Positions 35,133 to 43,206 of a stretch of DNA of 64,000 nt are shown in pieces. The position numbers and the translations under genes are program-made. Numbering within the stretch: the first letter of the stretch is position 1; each line of letters begins with the position of its first letter. The DNA is from an uncultured Chitinophaga sp. (lineage in GTDB: Bacteria; Bacteroidota; Bacteroidia; Chitinophagales; Chitinophagaceae): positions 248,001 through 312,000 of the forward strand of contig NZ_CABHOU010000072.1 in NCBI RefSeq assembly GCF_902168175.1, in the 5' to 3' direction. The notes under the pieces were generated by a model. That model was not told where the DNA came from and did not search any database. It saw only the letters and a list, made by a program, of their open reading frames with translations.

Positions 35133-36554
35133 TTAATGGCCGCCCAGCGACCTGTATAAGGTAACCAGCCCGCTGTAAACATTCCGGCGGGTATTGATCA
35201 TGGCCAGTTCAGCTTCCAGTACACTTTTTTGTGCGGTAATTACCTCCAGGTACGAGGCGTAACCGGTGGAGAACAGTGTGTTCGCGGTCGATACAGCCTG
35301 TTTCAACACCATCACTTCTTTCTTTTTCATTTCAAAAGCCTGCTGCTGGTTATCTACCTTGTTTAAGGCGGTGACAGTCTCCTGGTAGCCGTTTACCACT
35401 GCCTGCTGGTATTGGTAAAAGGCAGACATAGCGCCGGCCCTGCTGGTATTATATCCTGCTTTTAACTGTCCCTGGTTGAATAAAGGCGTGGTAAGTCCGC
35501 CCAGTATGCCCCATGCCAGGGAGGCGGGCGACTGGAACAGCAGGTTGGCCTTAAATGCATTAAAGCCTGCATAAGGCGTAATGGTTAATGTGGGGAGAAA
35601 GGCCAGTCGCGCTGCTTCCAGGTCCTTTTGTGTAGCGCCCAGTTCTCGGGCGGCCTGTTGTATGTCCGGGCGATGCAGCAGCAGTGAAGCGGGAATGCCT
35701 GTAGCGGAAAGATGCGTAAGGCTGTCTGTATCCCAGCCGGTGCGTGTAATATGCTGTGGCAGGCGGCCCAGCAGTGCGCTCAGTTGATTTTCAAGCGCGG
35801 CAATTTGTTCCTGTACACCAAACAGCAAAGCTTTGGTGCTGAGCAATTGCGCGTGAAACTGCTGCACCGCCAGCTCTGTTGCCCGGCCGGCGGACTTCTG
35901 TATATTGACCAGGGCCAGGGCGCTTTCCTGCAATGTGATGTTGCGTTTAATGATCTCGCGTTCATCGTCCAGCGCCAGCAGTTCGTAATACATGCCCGTT
36001 ACCGAGGCCACTACCTGTGTTCTTAACAGGCGCTGTCCTTCCATACTACCGAGCAGGCGTTCGTAGGCTGCCTGTTTCTGGTGGCGCAGTTTGCCCCAGA
36101 TGTCGGCCTCCCACGAACTGCGTAAGCCAGCGAAGTAATCAGGTGTTGGGCCCGGAATTCGTTGATCTTTCGAGATGTTGGGCGACAAATTCGTATCGAA
36201 ATTGCCCACACCGTTCAGCGTGTAGTCGCCGTAGCGGTCCACGCCTGCCGATAGCGCTACATCTACACGTGGCAGCATCGCGCGTTTGCTTCGCAGTAAA
36301 TTAGCTTTTGCGGCTTCAATGCGTTGCATGGCCGCCTGCAAATCAAAGTTTGATTGAAGCGCGGTGTCTATCAGCTGTTGTAATTGCTCGTCCGCAAACA
36401 CCTGTTTGAGTACCGCGAGCGACAAAGTATCCTGCTGTGAGCCCATCACAGCAGGTGTTTTCAGTTGTTCCGGCAAGGTGAGCTGCCGCTGGGTGCTGCA
36501 GGCGGTAATACCTGCAATACCGATGATATATGCGTATTTCTTTAGTGCGATCAT
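35133..36554 (-). CDS. RND efflux outer-membrane channel (NodT/TolC family)
   Basis: 473 residues. A lipoprotein signal ends GITAC (Cys19). The repeated long helices typical of outer-membrane factors are seen in both halves (FDLQAAMQRIEAAKANLLRSK; PASLLLHRPDIQQAARELG; TALNKVDNQQQAFEMKK). It forms the trimeric exit duct of a tripartite pump. The start codon overlaps the stop of the pump gene by 4 bp (ATGA), which shows coupling. Confidence 0.93.
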   Translation of the reverse strand: MIALKKYAYIIGIAGITACSTQRQLTLPEQLKTPAVMGSQQDTLSLAVLKQVFADEQLQQLIDTALQSNFDLQAAMQRIEAAKANLLRSKRAMLPRVDVALSAGVDRYGDYTLNGVGNFDTNLSPNISKDQRIPGPTPDYFAGLRSSWEADIWGKLRHQKQAAYERLLGSMEGQRLLRTQVVASVTGMYYELLALDDEREIIKRNITLQESALALVNIQKSAGRATELAVQQFHAQLLSTKALLFGVQEQIAALENQLSALLGRLPQHITRTGWDTDSLTHLSATGIPASLLLHRPDIQQAARELGATQKDLEAARLAFLPTLTITPYAGFNAFKANLLFQSPASLAWGILGGLTTPLFNQGQLKAGYNTSRAGAMSAFYQYQQAVVNGYQETVTALNKVDNQQQAFEMKKKEVMVLKQAVSTANTLFSTGYASYLEVITAQKSVLEAELAMINTRRNVYSGLVTLYRSLGGH

Positions 36555-39500
36555 TGTACAGTTTTTTTCCTGGTGAGAGAGGCAAACAACACGTAGAGTC
36601 CGGGGATGATCAACACGCCGAACAGCGTGCCGATTAGCATACCGCCAGCTGCGGCGGTACCGATAGAACGGTTACCCAGTGCGCCCGCACCGCTGGCAAT
36701 GCATAGCGGGATCAATCCGGCTACGAATGCGAAGGAGGTCATCAGGATCGGGCGCAAACGTGATACGGCGCCCTCCTTGGCGGCTTCCAGCACGCTCAGT
36801 CCCTGTTTGTTCCTTAATACCGCAAACTCCACGATCAGGATGGCATTTTTGCCGAGCAGGCCAATCAGCATGACTAATGCTACCTGCGCATAGATATTGT
36901 TTTCGAGGCCCAGCAGTTTGAGCGACAGGAAGGCGCCAAATATGCCTGCGGGTAAGGATAGCAGTACAGGCAATGGCAGCAGGAAACTTTCGTATTGCGC
37001 TGCCAGTAGCAGGTATACGAATACCAGTACGACAATAAAGATGTAAATAGCCTGGTTGCCCGACAGTATCTGTTCGCGCGTCATGCCGCTCCATTCGTAG
37101 CTATAGCCCTGCGACAATACCTTAGCTGCGGTTTCTTCTACGGCTTTAATGGCTTCGCTGCTGCTGAAGCCCGCAGCGGCGTCGCCGTTAATCATGGCCG
37201 CTGTGTACATGTTGTAACGGGTCAGCTGCTCTGGTCCATACACGCGTTCGAGGGTGATGAAGTCGGCATACGGCACCATCTCTCCCCTGTCATTTTTCAC
37301 GTATAACTGCAGCAGGTTTTCTGGTTTAGTGCGATAATGAGGATGCGCCTGCACCATCACTTTATACATTTGCCCGAAGCGAATAAAGTTGGAGGTGTAT
37401 AAACTGCCCATCAGCGTTTGCAGGTTGCTCATGGCATTTTCGATACTTACCCCTTTTTTTGCCGCCATGGCCTGGTCTACGTGCACCATATACTGCGGGA
37501 AACTGGCGTCAAAGCTGGTGAAGGCACTGCCTATTGCGGGGTGCTTCTTTAATGCATCAATGAACTTTTCCGTTTCTGTAGCCGTGGCTTTCAGGTCACC
37601 AGCACCGGTTTTGTCGAGCAGCCTTAATTCGAAACCGCTGGAGTTACCGAAGCCCGGCACTGTGGGCGGGGGAAAGAATTCTATGCTCGCATCGGCAATA
37701 TGTTTGGTGCGTTGTTGCAGGGTGGCGATCATATCATTTACAGAGGCCTTCCTTTCGTCCCAGGCCTTCAGGTTTACCATACCCATACCATAAGAGGCAC
37801 CGGCTACTTCATTCACCAGGCTATAACCCGCCAGTGTTGATACCGATTCCACTTCGGTAAGCAACGAGGCCTGCTTCTGCACTTCGCTGAGTACTTCTTC
37901 TGTACGTTCAACGGTGGCACCGGGCGGCGTTGTCACGTTTACGTATATCATGCCCTGGTCTTCAGTCGGAATAAATCCACCCGGCAAGATGGCCGCTACG
38001 CCCCAGGTGGCAGCGAAGAAAACGCCCAGTAGTACCAGTGTAATCAGTTTGCGGCCTGCTATACGACTGATCAGCGAAGCGTATTTGCGTTCGGTGCCGC
38101 CGTACGCGCGGTTAAATCCATTGAAGAACTTTTGTAAAAGGCCTTTCTTCTTCCCATCGTTATGTTTTAACATGATGGCGCACAGTGCCGGCGTAAGCGT
38201 TACCGCGTTGATGCCCGAGATCACGATGGCGATAGCCAGCGTAAGAGAGAACTGCCTGTAAAACACGCCTACCGGTCCGGAGAGGAACGCCACGGGTATA
38301 AATACCGCCGACATCACCAGGGTAATGGCTACCAGTGCGCCGCTTATTTCTTTCATGGCAGCCAGTGTAGCCTCCATGGGTGGCAGGTGTTCCTCACTCA
38401 TTTTCACGTGTACTGCCTCCACCACCACAATGGCATTATCTACCACGATGCCGATGGCCAGTACTAGTGCGAAGAGTGTGAGCAGGTTGATAGAGAAACC
38501 CATCAGCTGCATAAAACACAGCGTTCCGATCAAGGCTACCGGTACAGCCAGTGCCGGGATCAACGTAGATCTGAAATCCTGCAGGAAAATGAACACCACT
38601 AAGAACACCAACAGGAATGCTTCGAACAGCGTTTTGATTACTTCATGAATAGAGGCATCCAGGAACCGCGATACGTCGTAATTGAAATTGTAATCCATTC
38701 CCGGAGGGAACGATTGCTCTTTCATTTCGGCCATCTTTTTCTTCACGTTCATGATCACATCCTGGGCGTTAGAGCCCGGGCGCTGCTTTAGCATGATGGA
38801 GGCGGATGGTTTGCCATCGGTTTTAGACACCATGCTGTACGTAAGTGAGCCAAATTCCACATCGGCCACATCCTTCAGATTTAATACAGACCCGTCGCTG
38901 TTAGCGCGTATCACGATCCGCTCATATTGTTCAGGCTCGAAAAATTTGCCGGTATAGCGAAGGACATATTGCTGCATATTGGTTTCCTTATTAGATCCCT
39001 CGCCTGTTTTACCGGGTGCGGCTTCAATATTCTGCTTCCTGATAGCGGATGTTACTTCTTCAGCGGAAACGTTGTAGGCCAGCATCCTGTCGGGCTTCAG
39101 CCATACACGCATCGCGTATTCCCGCGCGCCCATAATCTCGGCACGCCCTACGCCATCAATACGTTTTAACTCCTGTAGCACATTGATGTCGGCGAAGTTG
39201 TAGATGAACTGTTCGTCGAGTTGGGTGTCGTTGCTGGTAACGTTCAGGTACAGCAGCATACTGTTCACTTCTTTTTCTGTAGTCACCCCGCTCTTAATTA
39301 CCTCCTCGGGCAATTCATCGATGATGGTGGCCACACGATTCTGTACATTCACCGCAGCCTGGTCGGGATCGGTGCCCACCTGGAAAAACACTTGTATAAC
39401 CGTAATGCCGTCGTTGCTGGATACAGAGGACATGTAGGTCATGCCCGGCACGCCGTTAATAGCACGTTCCAGTGGCGTGGCCACTGCTTTTACACATACT

Positions 39501-39664
39501 TCGGCATTAGCGCCAGTATACCTGGCCGTAACGGTTACCGACGGCGGTACGATGTCCGGGAACTGGGTAACGGGCAACGTGAACAGCGCCAGCAGTCCCA
39601 GGAGGGTAATAATGAGGGATATGACCAGTGATAACACCGGTCGTTTTATAAATGTATCAAACAT
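36551..39664 (-). CDS. RND efflux pump, hydrophobic/amphiphilic exporter (HAE1) type
   Basis: A 1037-residue inner-membrane proton-driven pump with 12 spans and two large periplasmic loops, the normal length of AcrB homologues. The start MFDTFIKRPVLSLVISLII is typical. Transmembrane helix 4 reads LAIGIVVDNAIVVVE, so of the AcrB Asp407-Asp408 pair only the first Asp is kept and the second is Asn. Helix 10 has MLIGLLGKNAILIVEF with the essential Lys. Its substrates could be drugs, bile-like detergents or dyes. It lies between the adaptor and channel genes in one operon. Confidence 0.95.
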   Translation of the reverse strand: MFDTFIKRPVLSLVISLIITLLGLLALFTLPVTQFPDIVPPSVTVTARYTGANAEVCVKAVATPLERAINGVPGMTYMSSVSSNDGITVIQVFFQVGTDPDQAAVNVQNRVATIIDELPEEVIKSGVTTEKEVNSMLLYLNVTSNDTQLDEQFIYNFADINVLQELKRIDGVGRAEIMGAREYAMRVWLKPDRMLAYNVSAEEVTSAIRKQNIEAAPGKTGEGSNKETNMQQYVLRYTGKFFEPEQYERIVIRANSDGSVLNLKDVADVEFGSLTYSMVSKTDGKPSASIMLKQRPGSNAQDVIMNVKKKMAEMKEQSFPPGMDYNFNYDVSRFLDASIHEVIKTLFEAFLLVFLVVFIFLQDFRSTLIPALAVPVALIGTLCFMQLMGFSINLLTLFALVLAIGIVVDNAIVVVEAVHVKMSEEHLPPMEATLAAMKEISGALVAITLVMSAVFIPVAFLSGPVGVFYRQFSLTLAIAIVISGINAVTLTPALCAIMLKHNDGKKKGLLQKFFNGFNRAYGGTERKYASLISRIAGRKLITLVLLGVFFAATWGVAAILPGGFIPTEDQGMIYVNVTTPPGATVERTEEVLSEVQKQASLLTEVESVSTLAGYSLVNEVAGASYGMGMVNLKAWDERKASVNDMIATLQQRTKHIADASIEFFPPPTVPGFGNSSGFELRLLDKTGAGDLKATATETEKFIDALKKHPAIGSAFTSFDASFPQYMVHVDQAMAAKKGVSIENAMSNLQTLMGSLYTSNFIRFGQMYKVMVQAHPHYRTKPENLLQLYVKNDRGEMVPYADFITLERVYGPEQLTRYNMYTAAMINGDAAAGFSSSEAIKAVEETAAKVLSQGYSYEWSGMTREQILSGNQAIYIFIVVLVFVYLLLAAQYESFLLPLPVLLSLPAGIFGAFLSLKLLGLENNIYAQVALVMLIGLLGKNAILIVEFAVLRNKQGLSVLEAAKEGAVSRLRPILMTSFAFVAGLIPLCIASGAGALGNRSIGTAAAGGMLIGTLFGVLIIPGLYVLFASLTRKKTVQ

Positions 39665-39694
39665 TGAATTATGTTTTCGTGAAGAGCCTGTTGT

Positions 39695-40801
39695 TTACAT
39701 GTTTAGCAAACTGTCTATCGTTACAATACGGGGAGCGATGAGCATCCCATCGCGGATGTTGCGTACCCCTTCGGCTACTACACGTTCGCCAGGCTCCAGT
39801 CCGGATTGCACGATGTAAAAGTGCGACATGCGGGTTTGCGGGATGAAGTTGCGCATCTTTACTTTATTGGCTTCGTCTACCACGAAAACATAATTCCGGT
39901 CCTGCATTTCAAACACCGCCTTCTGCGGTACAATGACTGCCTCGTCAACTTCCGTGGAAAGCTTGATCTTACCGCTGGCCCCGTGTTTCAGTAGTTTGCG
40001 GGGATTGGCAAAACGGGCACGGAAGGCGATAGAGCCGGTACTTTCTTCAAATTCCCCCTCTATCGTTTCGATTTTACCAGGATTGGGATAATCAGTACCA
40101 TCGGCCAGCACGAGGTGTACATCGCCGTATTGATGATTGGTTTTAGAATAATGAAGATATTCTGTTTCCGACACGCTGAAATATGCGTACACTTCGCGCA
40201 CGTCCGACAGTGTGGTGAATAATGCGCCTTCGCTGATAAGACTGCCGGTCTTCAATGGAATACGATCAATCACACCGGCAAATGGAGCCCTGACCTCGGT
40301 GTAGCGAAGGTGTGCTTCAGCATTCGTGAGAGTAGAACGGGCTTCATCGGCCTTCGCCTCTGCGGCCGCGAGGCGTGCACGTGCAACTTCCAGCTCTGAA
40401 GGTGCAAGCACTTTACTTTCCGTCAGCAGTTTGACCCTGTCTGCTTCCAGCGAAGCGGCTTTGGCTTCGGCAATTACGTTACTCAGTGCGGCTTTGGCCC
40501 TGGATAGTTCTGCTTTATATTCGCCGTCGCTGATGCGGAATAACAGCTGTCCCTTTTGTACTTCTTCCCCTTCATCTACATGTACCGATTCTAAAAATCC
40601 ATGTACACGTGCGCGTATCTCTACATTCTGAAGGGCCTGTATGTCGGCCACGTAACTGTGGTACAGCATGGTGTCTTTTGCTTCCAGCCTGGTTACGGGT
40701 AATGATTTAAGTTCTTCTTTCGTTTCATTGGCGCTGCTACCGGCACATCCGGCAAATACAACAGCGGCCAGCGATATTGCTATCCCTGAGTTAAGTCGCA
40801 T
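39695..40801 (-). CDS. RND efflux periplasmic adaptor (membrane fusion protein)
   Basis: 368 residues from the ATG at 40801 (a TTG 9 bp upstream is less likely). A lipoprotein signal ends VFAGC (Cys18). The order is a lipoyl half-motif (VEIRARVHGFLESVHVDEGE), an alpha hairpin rich in Ala/Glu (ALSNVIAEAKAASLEAD..., AEAKADEARSTL), the second lipoyl half (RYTEVRAPFAGVIDRIPLK) and the beta-barrel and membrane-proximal domains (VIVPQKAVFEMQDRNYVFVV). It bridges pump and channel. It is the first gene of the efflux trio, 30 bp before the pump. Confidence 0.93.
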   Translation of the reverse strand: MRLNSGIAISLAAVVFAGCAGSSANETKEELKSLPVTRLEAKDTMLYHSYVADIQALQNVEIRARVHGFLESVHVDEGEEVQKGQLLFRISDGEYKAELSRAKAALSNVIAEAKAASLEADRVKLLTESKVLAPSELEVARARLAAAEAKADEARSTLTNAEAHLRYTEVRAPFAGVIDRIPLKTGSLISEGALFTTLSDVREVYAYFSVSETEYLHYSKTNHQYGDVHLVLADGTDYPNPGKIETIEGEFEESTGSIAFRARFANPRKLLKHGASGKIKLSTEVDEAVIVPQKAVFEMQDRNYVFVVDEANKVKMRNFIPQTRMSHFYIVQSGLEPGERVVAEGVRNIRDGMLIAPRIVTIDSLLNM

Positions 40802-40916
40802 ACAATACAATTATTCTCCCGCGATGGCGGGAAATTTGAAAATAAAAATGGATACGCTGTACCTGAACTGGTACAACGAACAATGCCGGAAAGGCTCAGC
40901 GGTAAACGGGAAAAAC

Positions 40917-41342
40917 TCAGAAGGGTGTTTGCCGGAAGAGGAACTGGTAGTAACCAGGTAGAAAGGCATGTACAAGGCTGTACTCACCTGTTTTGTTGAT
41001 GGGAAGAAAACTATCGTACTCACAGCTGTAGGGCAGCATGCCGGCAGGCCGGGCTACAAGGTTATACTGCTGTGAAAAAACGGAAACGTAATAACGTGCC
41101 TTGGTGCGGCGTGGTTTAGGCGAGCAAACTTTCTCAAAAGCCTGGTCCTGCTCTTCTACTACTGGCGTGGCACCGGGACCTTTCACCCCATTTCCCTCGT
41201 ATTCATCAGGAATGATGCAATAGCTGTTATCGCAGGTTAAGTGGTACGAAGCTGCGGCCGACATCATACCCGCGGTGAGCTGCACGAGCAAAAGCATCGA
41301 GCAGATCAGCCATTTGTATATGTTATGATGTCGTTTAAGCAT
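40917..41342 (-). CDS. Hypothetical secreted or membrane-anchored protein
   Basis: 141 residues. An N-terminal hydrophobic helix (WLICSMLLLVQLTAGMMSAAA) may be a signal peptide. The rest has five cysteines (HLTCDNSYCIIPDEY, KVCSPKPRRTK, LPYSCEYDSF) and an aromatic C-terminus (PGYYQFLFRQTPF). No family was recognised. It precedes the efflux operon on the same strand with a gap of about 115 bp, so it may be transcribed with it. Confidence 0.5.
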   Translation of the reverse strand: MLKRHHNIYKWLICSMLLLVQLTAGMMSAAASYHLTCDNSYCIIPDEYEGNGVKGPGATPVVEEQDQAFEKVCSPKPRRTKARYYVSVFSQQYNLVARPAGMLPYSCEYDSFLPINKTGEYSLVHAFLPGYYQFLFRQTPF

Positions 41343-41412
41343 AAGCCGCTAAATTAGCCCATCATTGTAAAAAGTCAAAATGCGATTTGATGAACGGAAA
41401 GTATTCATCCAT

Positions 41413-41443
41413 AAAAAAGCTGCTTCCCTCGCGGAAAGCAGCC
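41413..41443 (-). terminator. Intrinsic terminator of trhO
   Basis: A stem of GCTGCTT (41419-41425) with AAGCAGC (41436-41442), extended by partial pairing of the interior, is followed on the minus strand by TTTTTT. Confidence 0.8.
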
Positions 41444-41468
41444 GGTTGTTAAAATTATTTTAAAGGCA

Positions 41469-42503
41469 TCAATCCTCCCCCAACCTCGGCCTCAACCGCT
41501 GCCTGGATTTATTAAATACCATATTCCCCTTATCAATGCCCTGCCTTAACTTCTTCTGCTCTTCTTCCGGCAGGTTTAAAACAGACTGGCAATCGTCGCT
41601 GCAGGTCCCCTGGTATTTAGCTGCGCATTTTTCGCATTGGATAAACAGCAGGTGGCAGCCTTCGTTTTTACAGTTGGTGTGATCGTCGCAGGGCTCACCG
41701 CACTGGTGGCAATGGCTGATAATTTCATCGCCGATACGTTCACCCAGGCGATCGTCGAAAACAAAATTCTTTCCTTTAAATTTATTGGGAAGACCCAGTT
41801 CTTTTGCTTTGTTGCTGTATTCGATAATTCCCCCTTCGAGGTGATACACATTTTTGAATCCATTGTGGAGAAAATACGCCGACGCCTTTTCGCAGCGGAT
41901 ACCACCCGTGCAGTACATGATGATGTTTTTGTCCTTTTGGTCCTGCAGCATGTCTACGGCCATGGGTAACTGCTCGCGGAAAGTATCGGAAGGAACTTCC
42001 ATGGCACGGTCGAAATGACCTACCTCAAATTCGTAGTGGTTCCGCATATCTACGATTACCGTATCGGGATCGGCGGAAAGTTCGTTAAACGCGGGAGCGT
42101 CGAGGTACTGGCCACGGTGGGTAATATCGAAGTTGGGATCGTCAATACCGTCGGCTACGATCTTTTCGCGCACTTTAATTTTTAGCACATAAAACGACTT
42201 GCCGTCATCATCCACAGCGATGTTCAGCCGGATGCCGTTCAGGAAGTCGTACGTGTAAAGGAATTGTCGGAAAGCGTCCACATTATGTTCCGGTACGCTG
42301 ATCTGGGCGTTAATACCCTCATGGGCCACATAAATGCGCCCGAAAACTCCTAAGTCAAATAAACCGGTGTAAAGTTCATCGCGGAAAAGCTGTGGATCTG
42401 CAATTTTGGCGTACTGGTAGAAGGAGATAGTAACGCGCCTGAAGTTTTCTTCTGCGAGCCTTTGCTTCAGCAAATCTGCAGACACTCTGTTGTGTAATGC
42501 CAT
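41469..42503 (-). CDS. trhO: tRNA uridine(34) hydroxylase, rhodanese-family TrhO
   Basis: 344 residues from the ATG at 42503; an in-frame extension upstream is not conserved-looking. It has an N-terminal ferredoxin-like UPF0176 domain ([21 protein letters not shown]), a rhodanese domain with the Cys loop [13 protein letters not shown] (catalytic Cys198 by alignment) and a C-terminal Cys-rich zinc-binding region ([20 protein letters not shown]). The family hydroxylates uridine 34 of certain tRNAs in an oxygen-dependent way. It is a single-gene unit. Confidence 0.93.
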   Translation of the reverse strand: MALHNRVSADLLKQRLAEENFRRVTISFYQYAKIADPQLFRDELYTGLFDLGVFGRIYVAHEGINAQISVPEHNVDAFRQFLYTYDFLNGIRLNIAVDDDGKSFYVLKIKVREKIVADGIDDPNFDITHRGQYLDAPAFNELSADPDTVIVDMRNHYEFEVGHFDRAMEVPSDTFREQLPMAVDMLQDQKDKNIIMYCTGGIRCEKASAYFLHNGFKNVYHLEGGIIEYSNKAKELGLPNKFKGKNFVFDDRLGERIGDEIISHCHQCGEPCDDHTNCKNEGCHLLFIQCEKCAAKYQGTCSDDCQSVLNLPEEEQKKLRQGIDKGNMVFNKSRQRLRPRLGED

Positions 42504-42574
42504 AATTGGAAATTTTAAGGACGTACGTCGGACGAACAAAATTTCTTTTTTTCTGTTATTAAAAAAGATGGCAA

Positions 42575-42582
42575 CAAAAGTA
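42575..42582 (-). promoter_or_regulatory. -7 promoter box of trhO
   Basis: TACTTTTG on the minus strand fits TAnnTTTG and gives a leader of about 70 nt. No clear -33 element is seen. Confidence 0.4.
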
Positions 42583-42746
42583 CAAAAAATCCCGGGATGG
42601 GGAGATTTTCTACAGTCAACCAAATCAGATTAAATTTTTACCATATTTATTACCGGATCGCCACAAGCATTATAAACCATTGGCATGCTTTTGGAAAAAA
42701 CTTTCACAAGTAACCAACAATACATTAACCCTTAAAGTTGAAGACT

Positions 42747-42893
42747 ATGAACACTTACGTTATTTACTTTTTTCTGGTAGTTACCGCGATATGGTTGTAC
42801 CGCCTTCTGGCATATTTTTATGATGACAGAAACGAGAAAGCCTCCGGCAAACAGTATAAAACCGCTTACAGACGGAGATTGAACCGTTATTGA
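42747..42893 (+). CDS. Short single-span membrane protein (48 residues)
   Basis: A 48-codon frame starting MNTYVIYFFLVVTAIWLYR, with one membrane helix (about 4-24), then a charged tail (DDRNEKASGKQYKTAYRRRL) that would lie in the cytoplasm by the positive-inside rule. The ATG is clear and an intrinsic terminator follows 27 bp after the stop, so it is a complete transcription unit. It is unlikely to be found by length-limited gene callers. The function is unknown. Confidence 0.6.
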   Translation: MNTYVIYFFLVVTAIWLYRLLAYFYDDRNEKASGKQYKTAYRRRLNRY

Positions 42894-42919
42894 TTATATA
42901 TTGGCAAGCGAACGACATG

Positions 42920-42955
42920 AAGCCACCTTTTTTAAGTAAAAGGGTGGCTTTTTGT
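42920..42955 (+). terminator. Intrinsic terminator after the 48-residue membrane protein gene
   Basis: AAGCCACC at 42920-42927 pairs with GGTGGCTT at 42943-42950; the stem continues through T/A pairs with one bulge and is followed by a T run. Confidence 0.8.
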
Positions 42956-42979
42956 CTTTAGTGCTTAACGTTTACTGTT

Positions 42980-43153
42980 TCAGGTAATCGCAGGGAACAT
43001 TTTCCGGTAAATAATCGATGCAGAAAGCCGCTCATGGGGTAACTTTTCCCCCATATAACCCCGGTACCGTAATTTTAAGACCGGCTGTTGTTCCTCTACG
43101 GAGTGACATTCAATGTATTCAATGAGTTTTTCCAGGGAGTTGATACGAGTAGT
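42980..43153 (-). pseudogene. Coding-like remnant without a start codon
   Basis: On the minus strand 55 codons read as a soluble, protein-like sequence (RINSLEKLIEYIECHS, VEEQQPVLKLRYRGYMGEK, LSASIIYRKMFPAIT) and end in TGA. Two codons upstream the frame is closed by TAA and it has no ATG, GTG or TTG before Met32. The 5' part may have been lost by frameshift or deletion. The family is unknown; the composition is what suggests coding. Confidence 0.3.
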
Positions 43154-43206
43154 TTAATTCTGATGGGGATGTTTTGCCGGTCGTAGCAATAACAGCCAGA
43201 ATCAGG

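Noticed and set aside
34867-35136. 89-codon frame after the LytTR regulator
   Set aside because: It needs a TTG start, overlaps the end of the efflux operon and spans a palindrome and hairpin.
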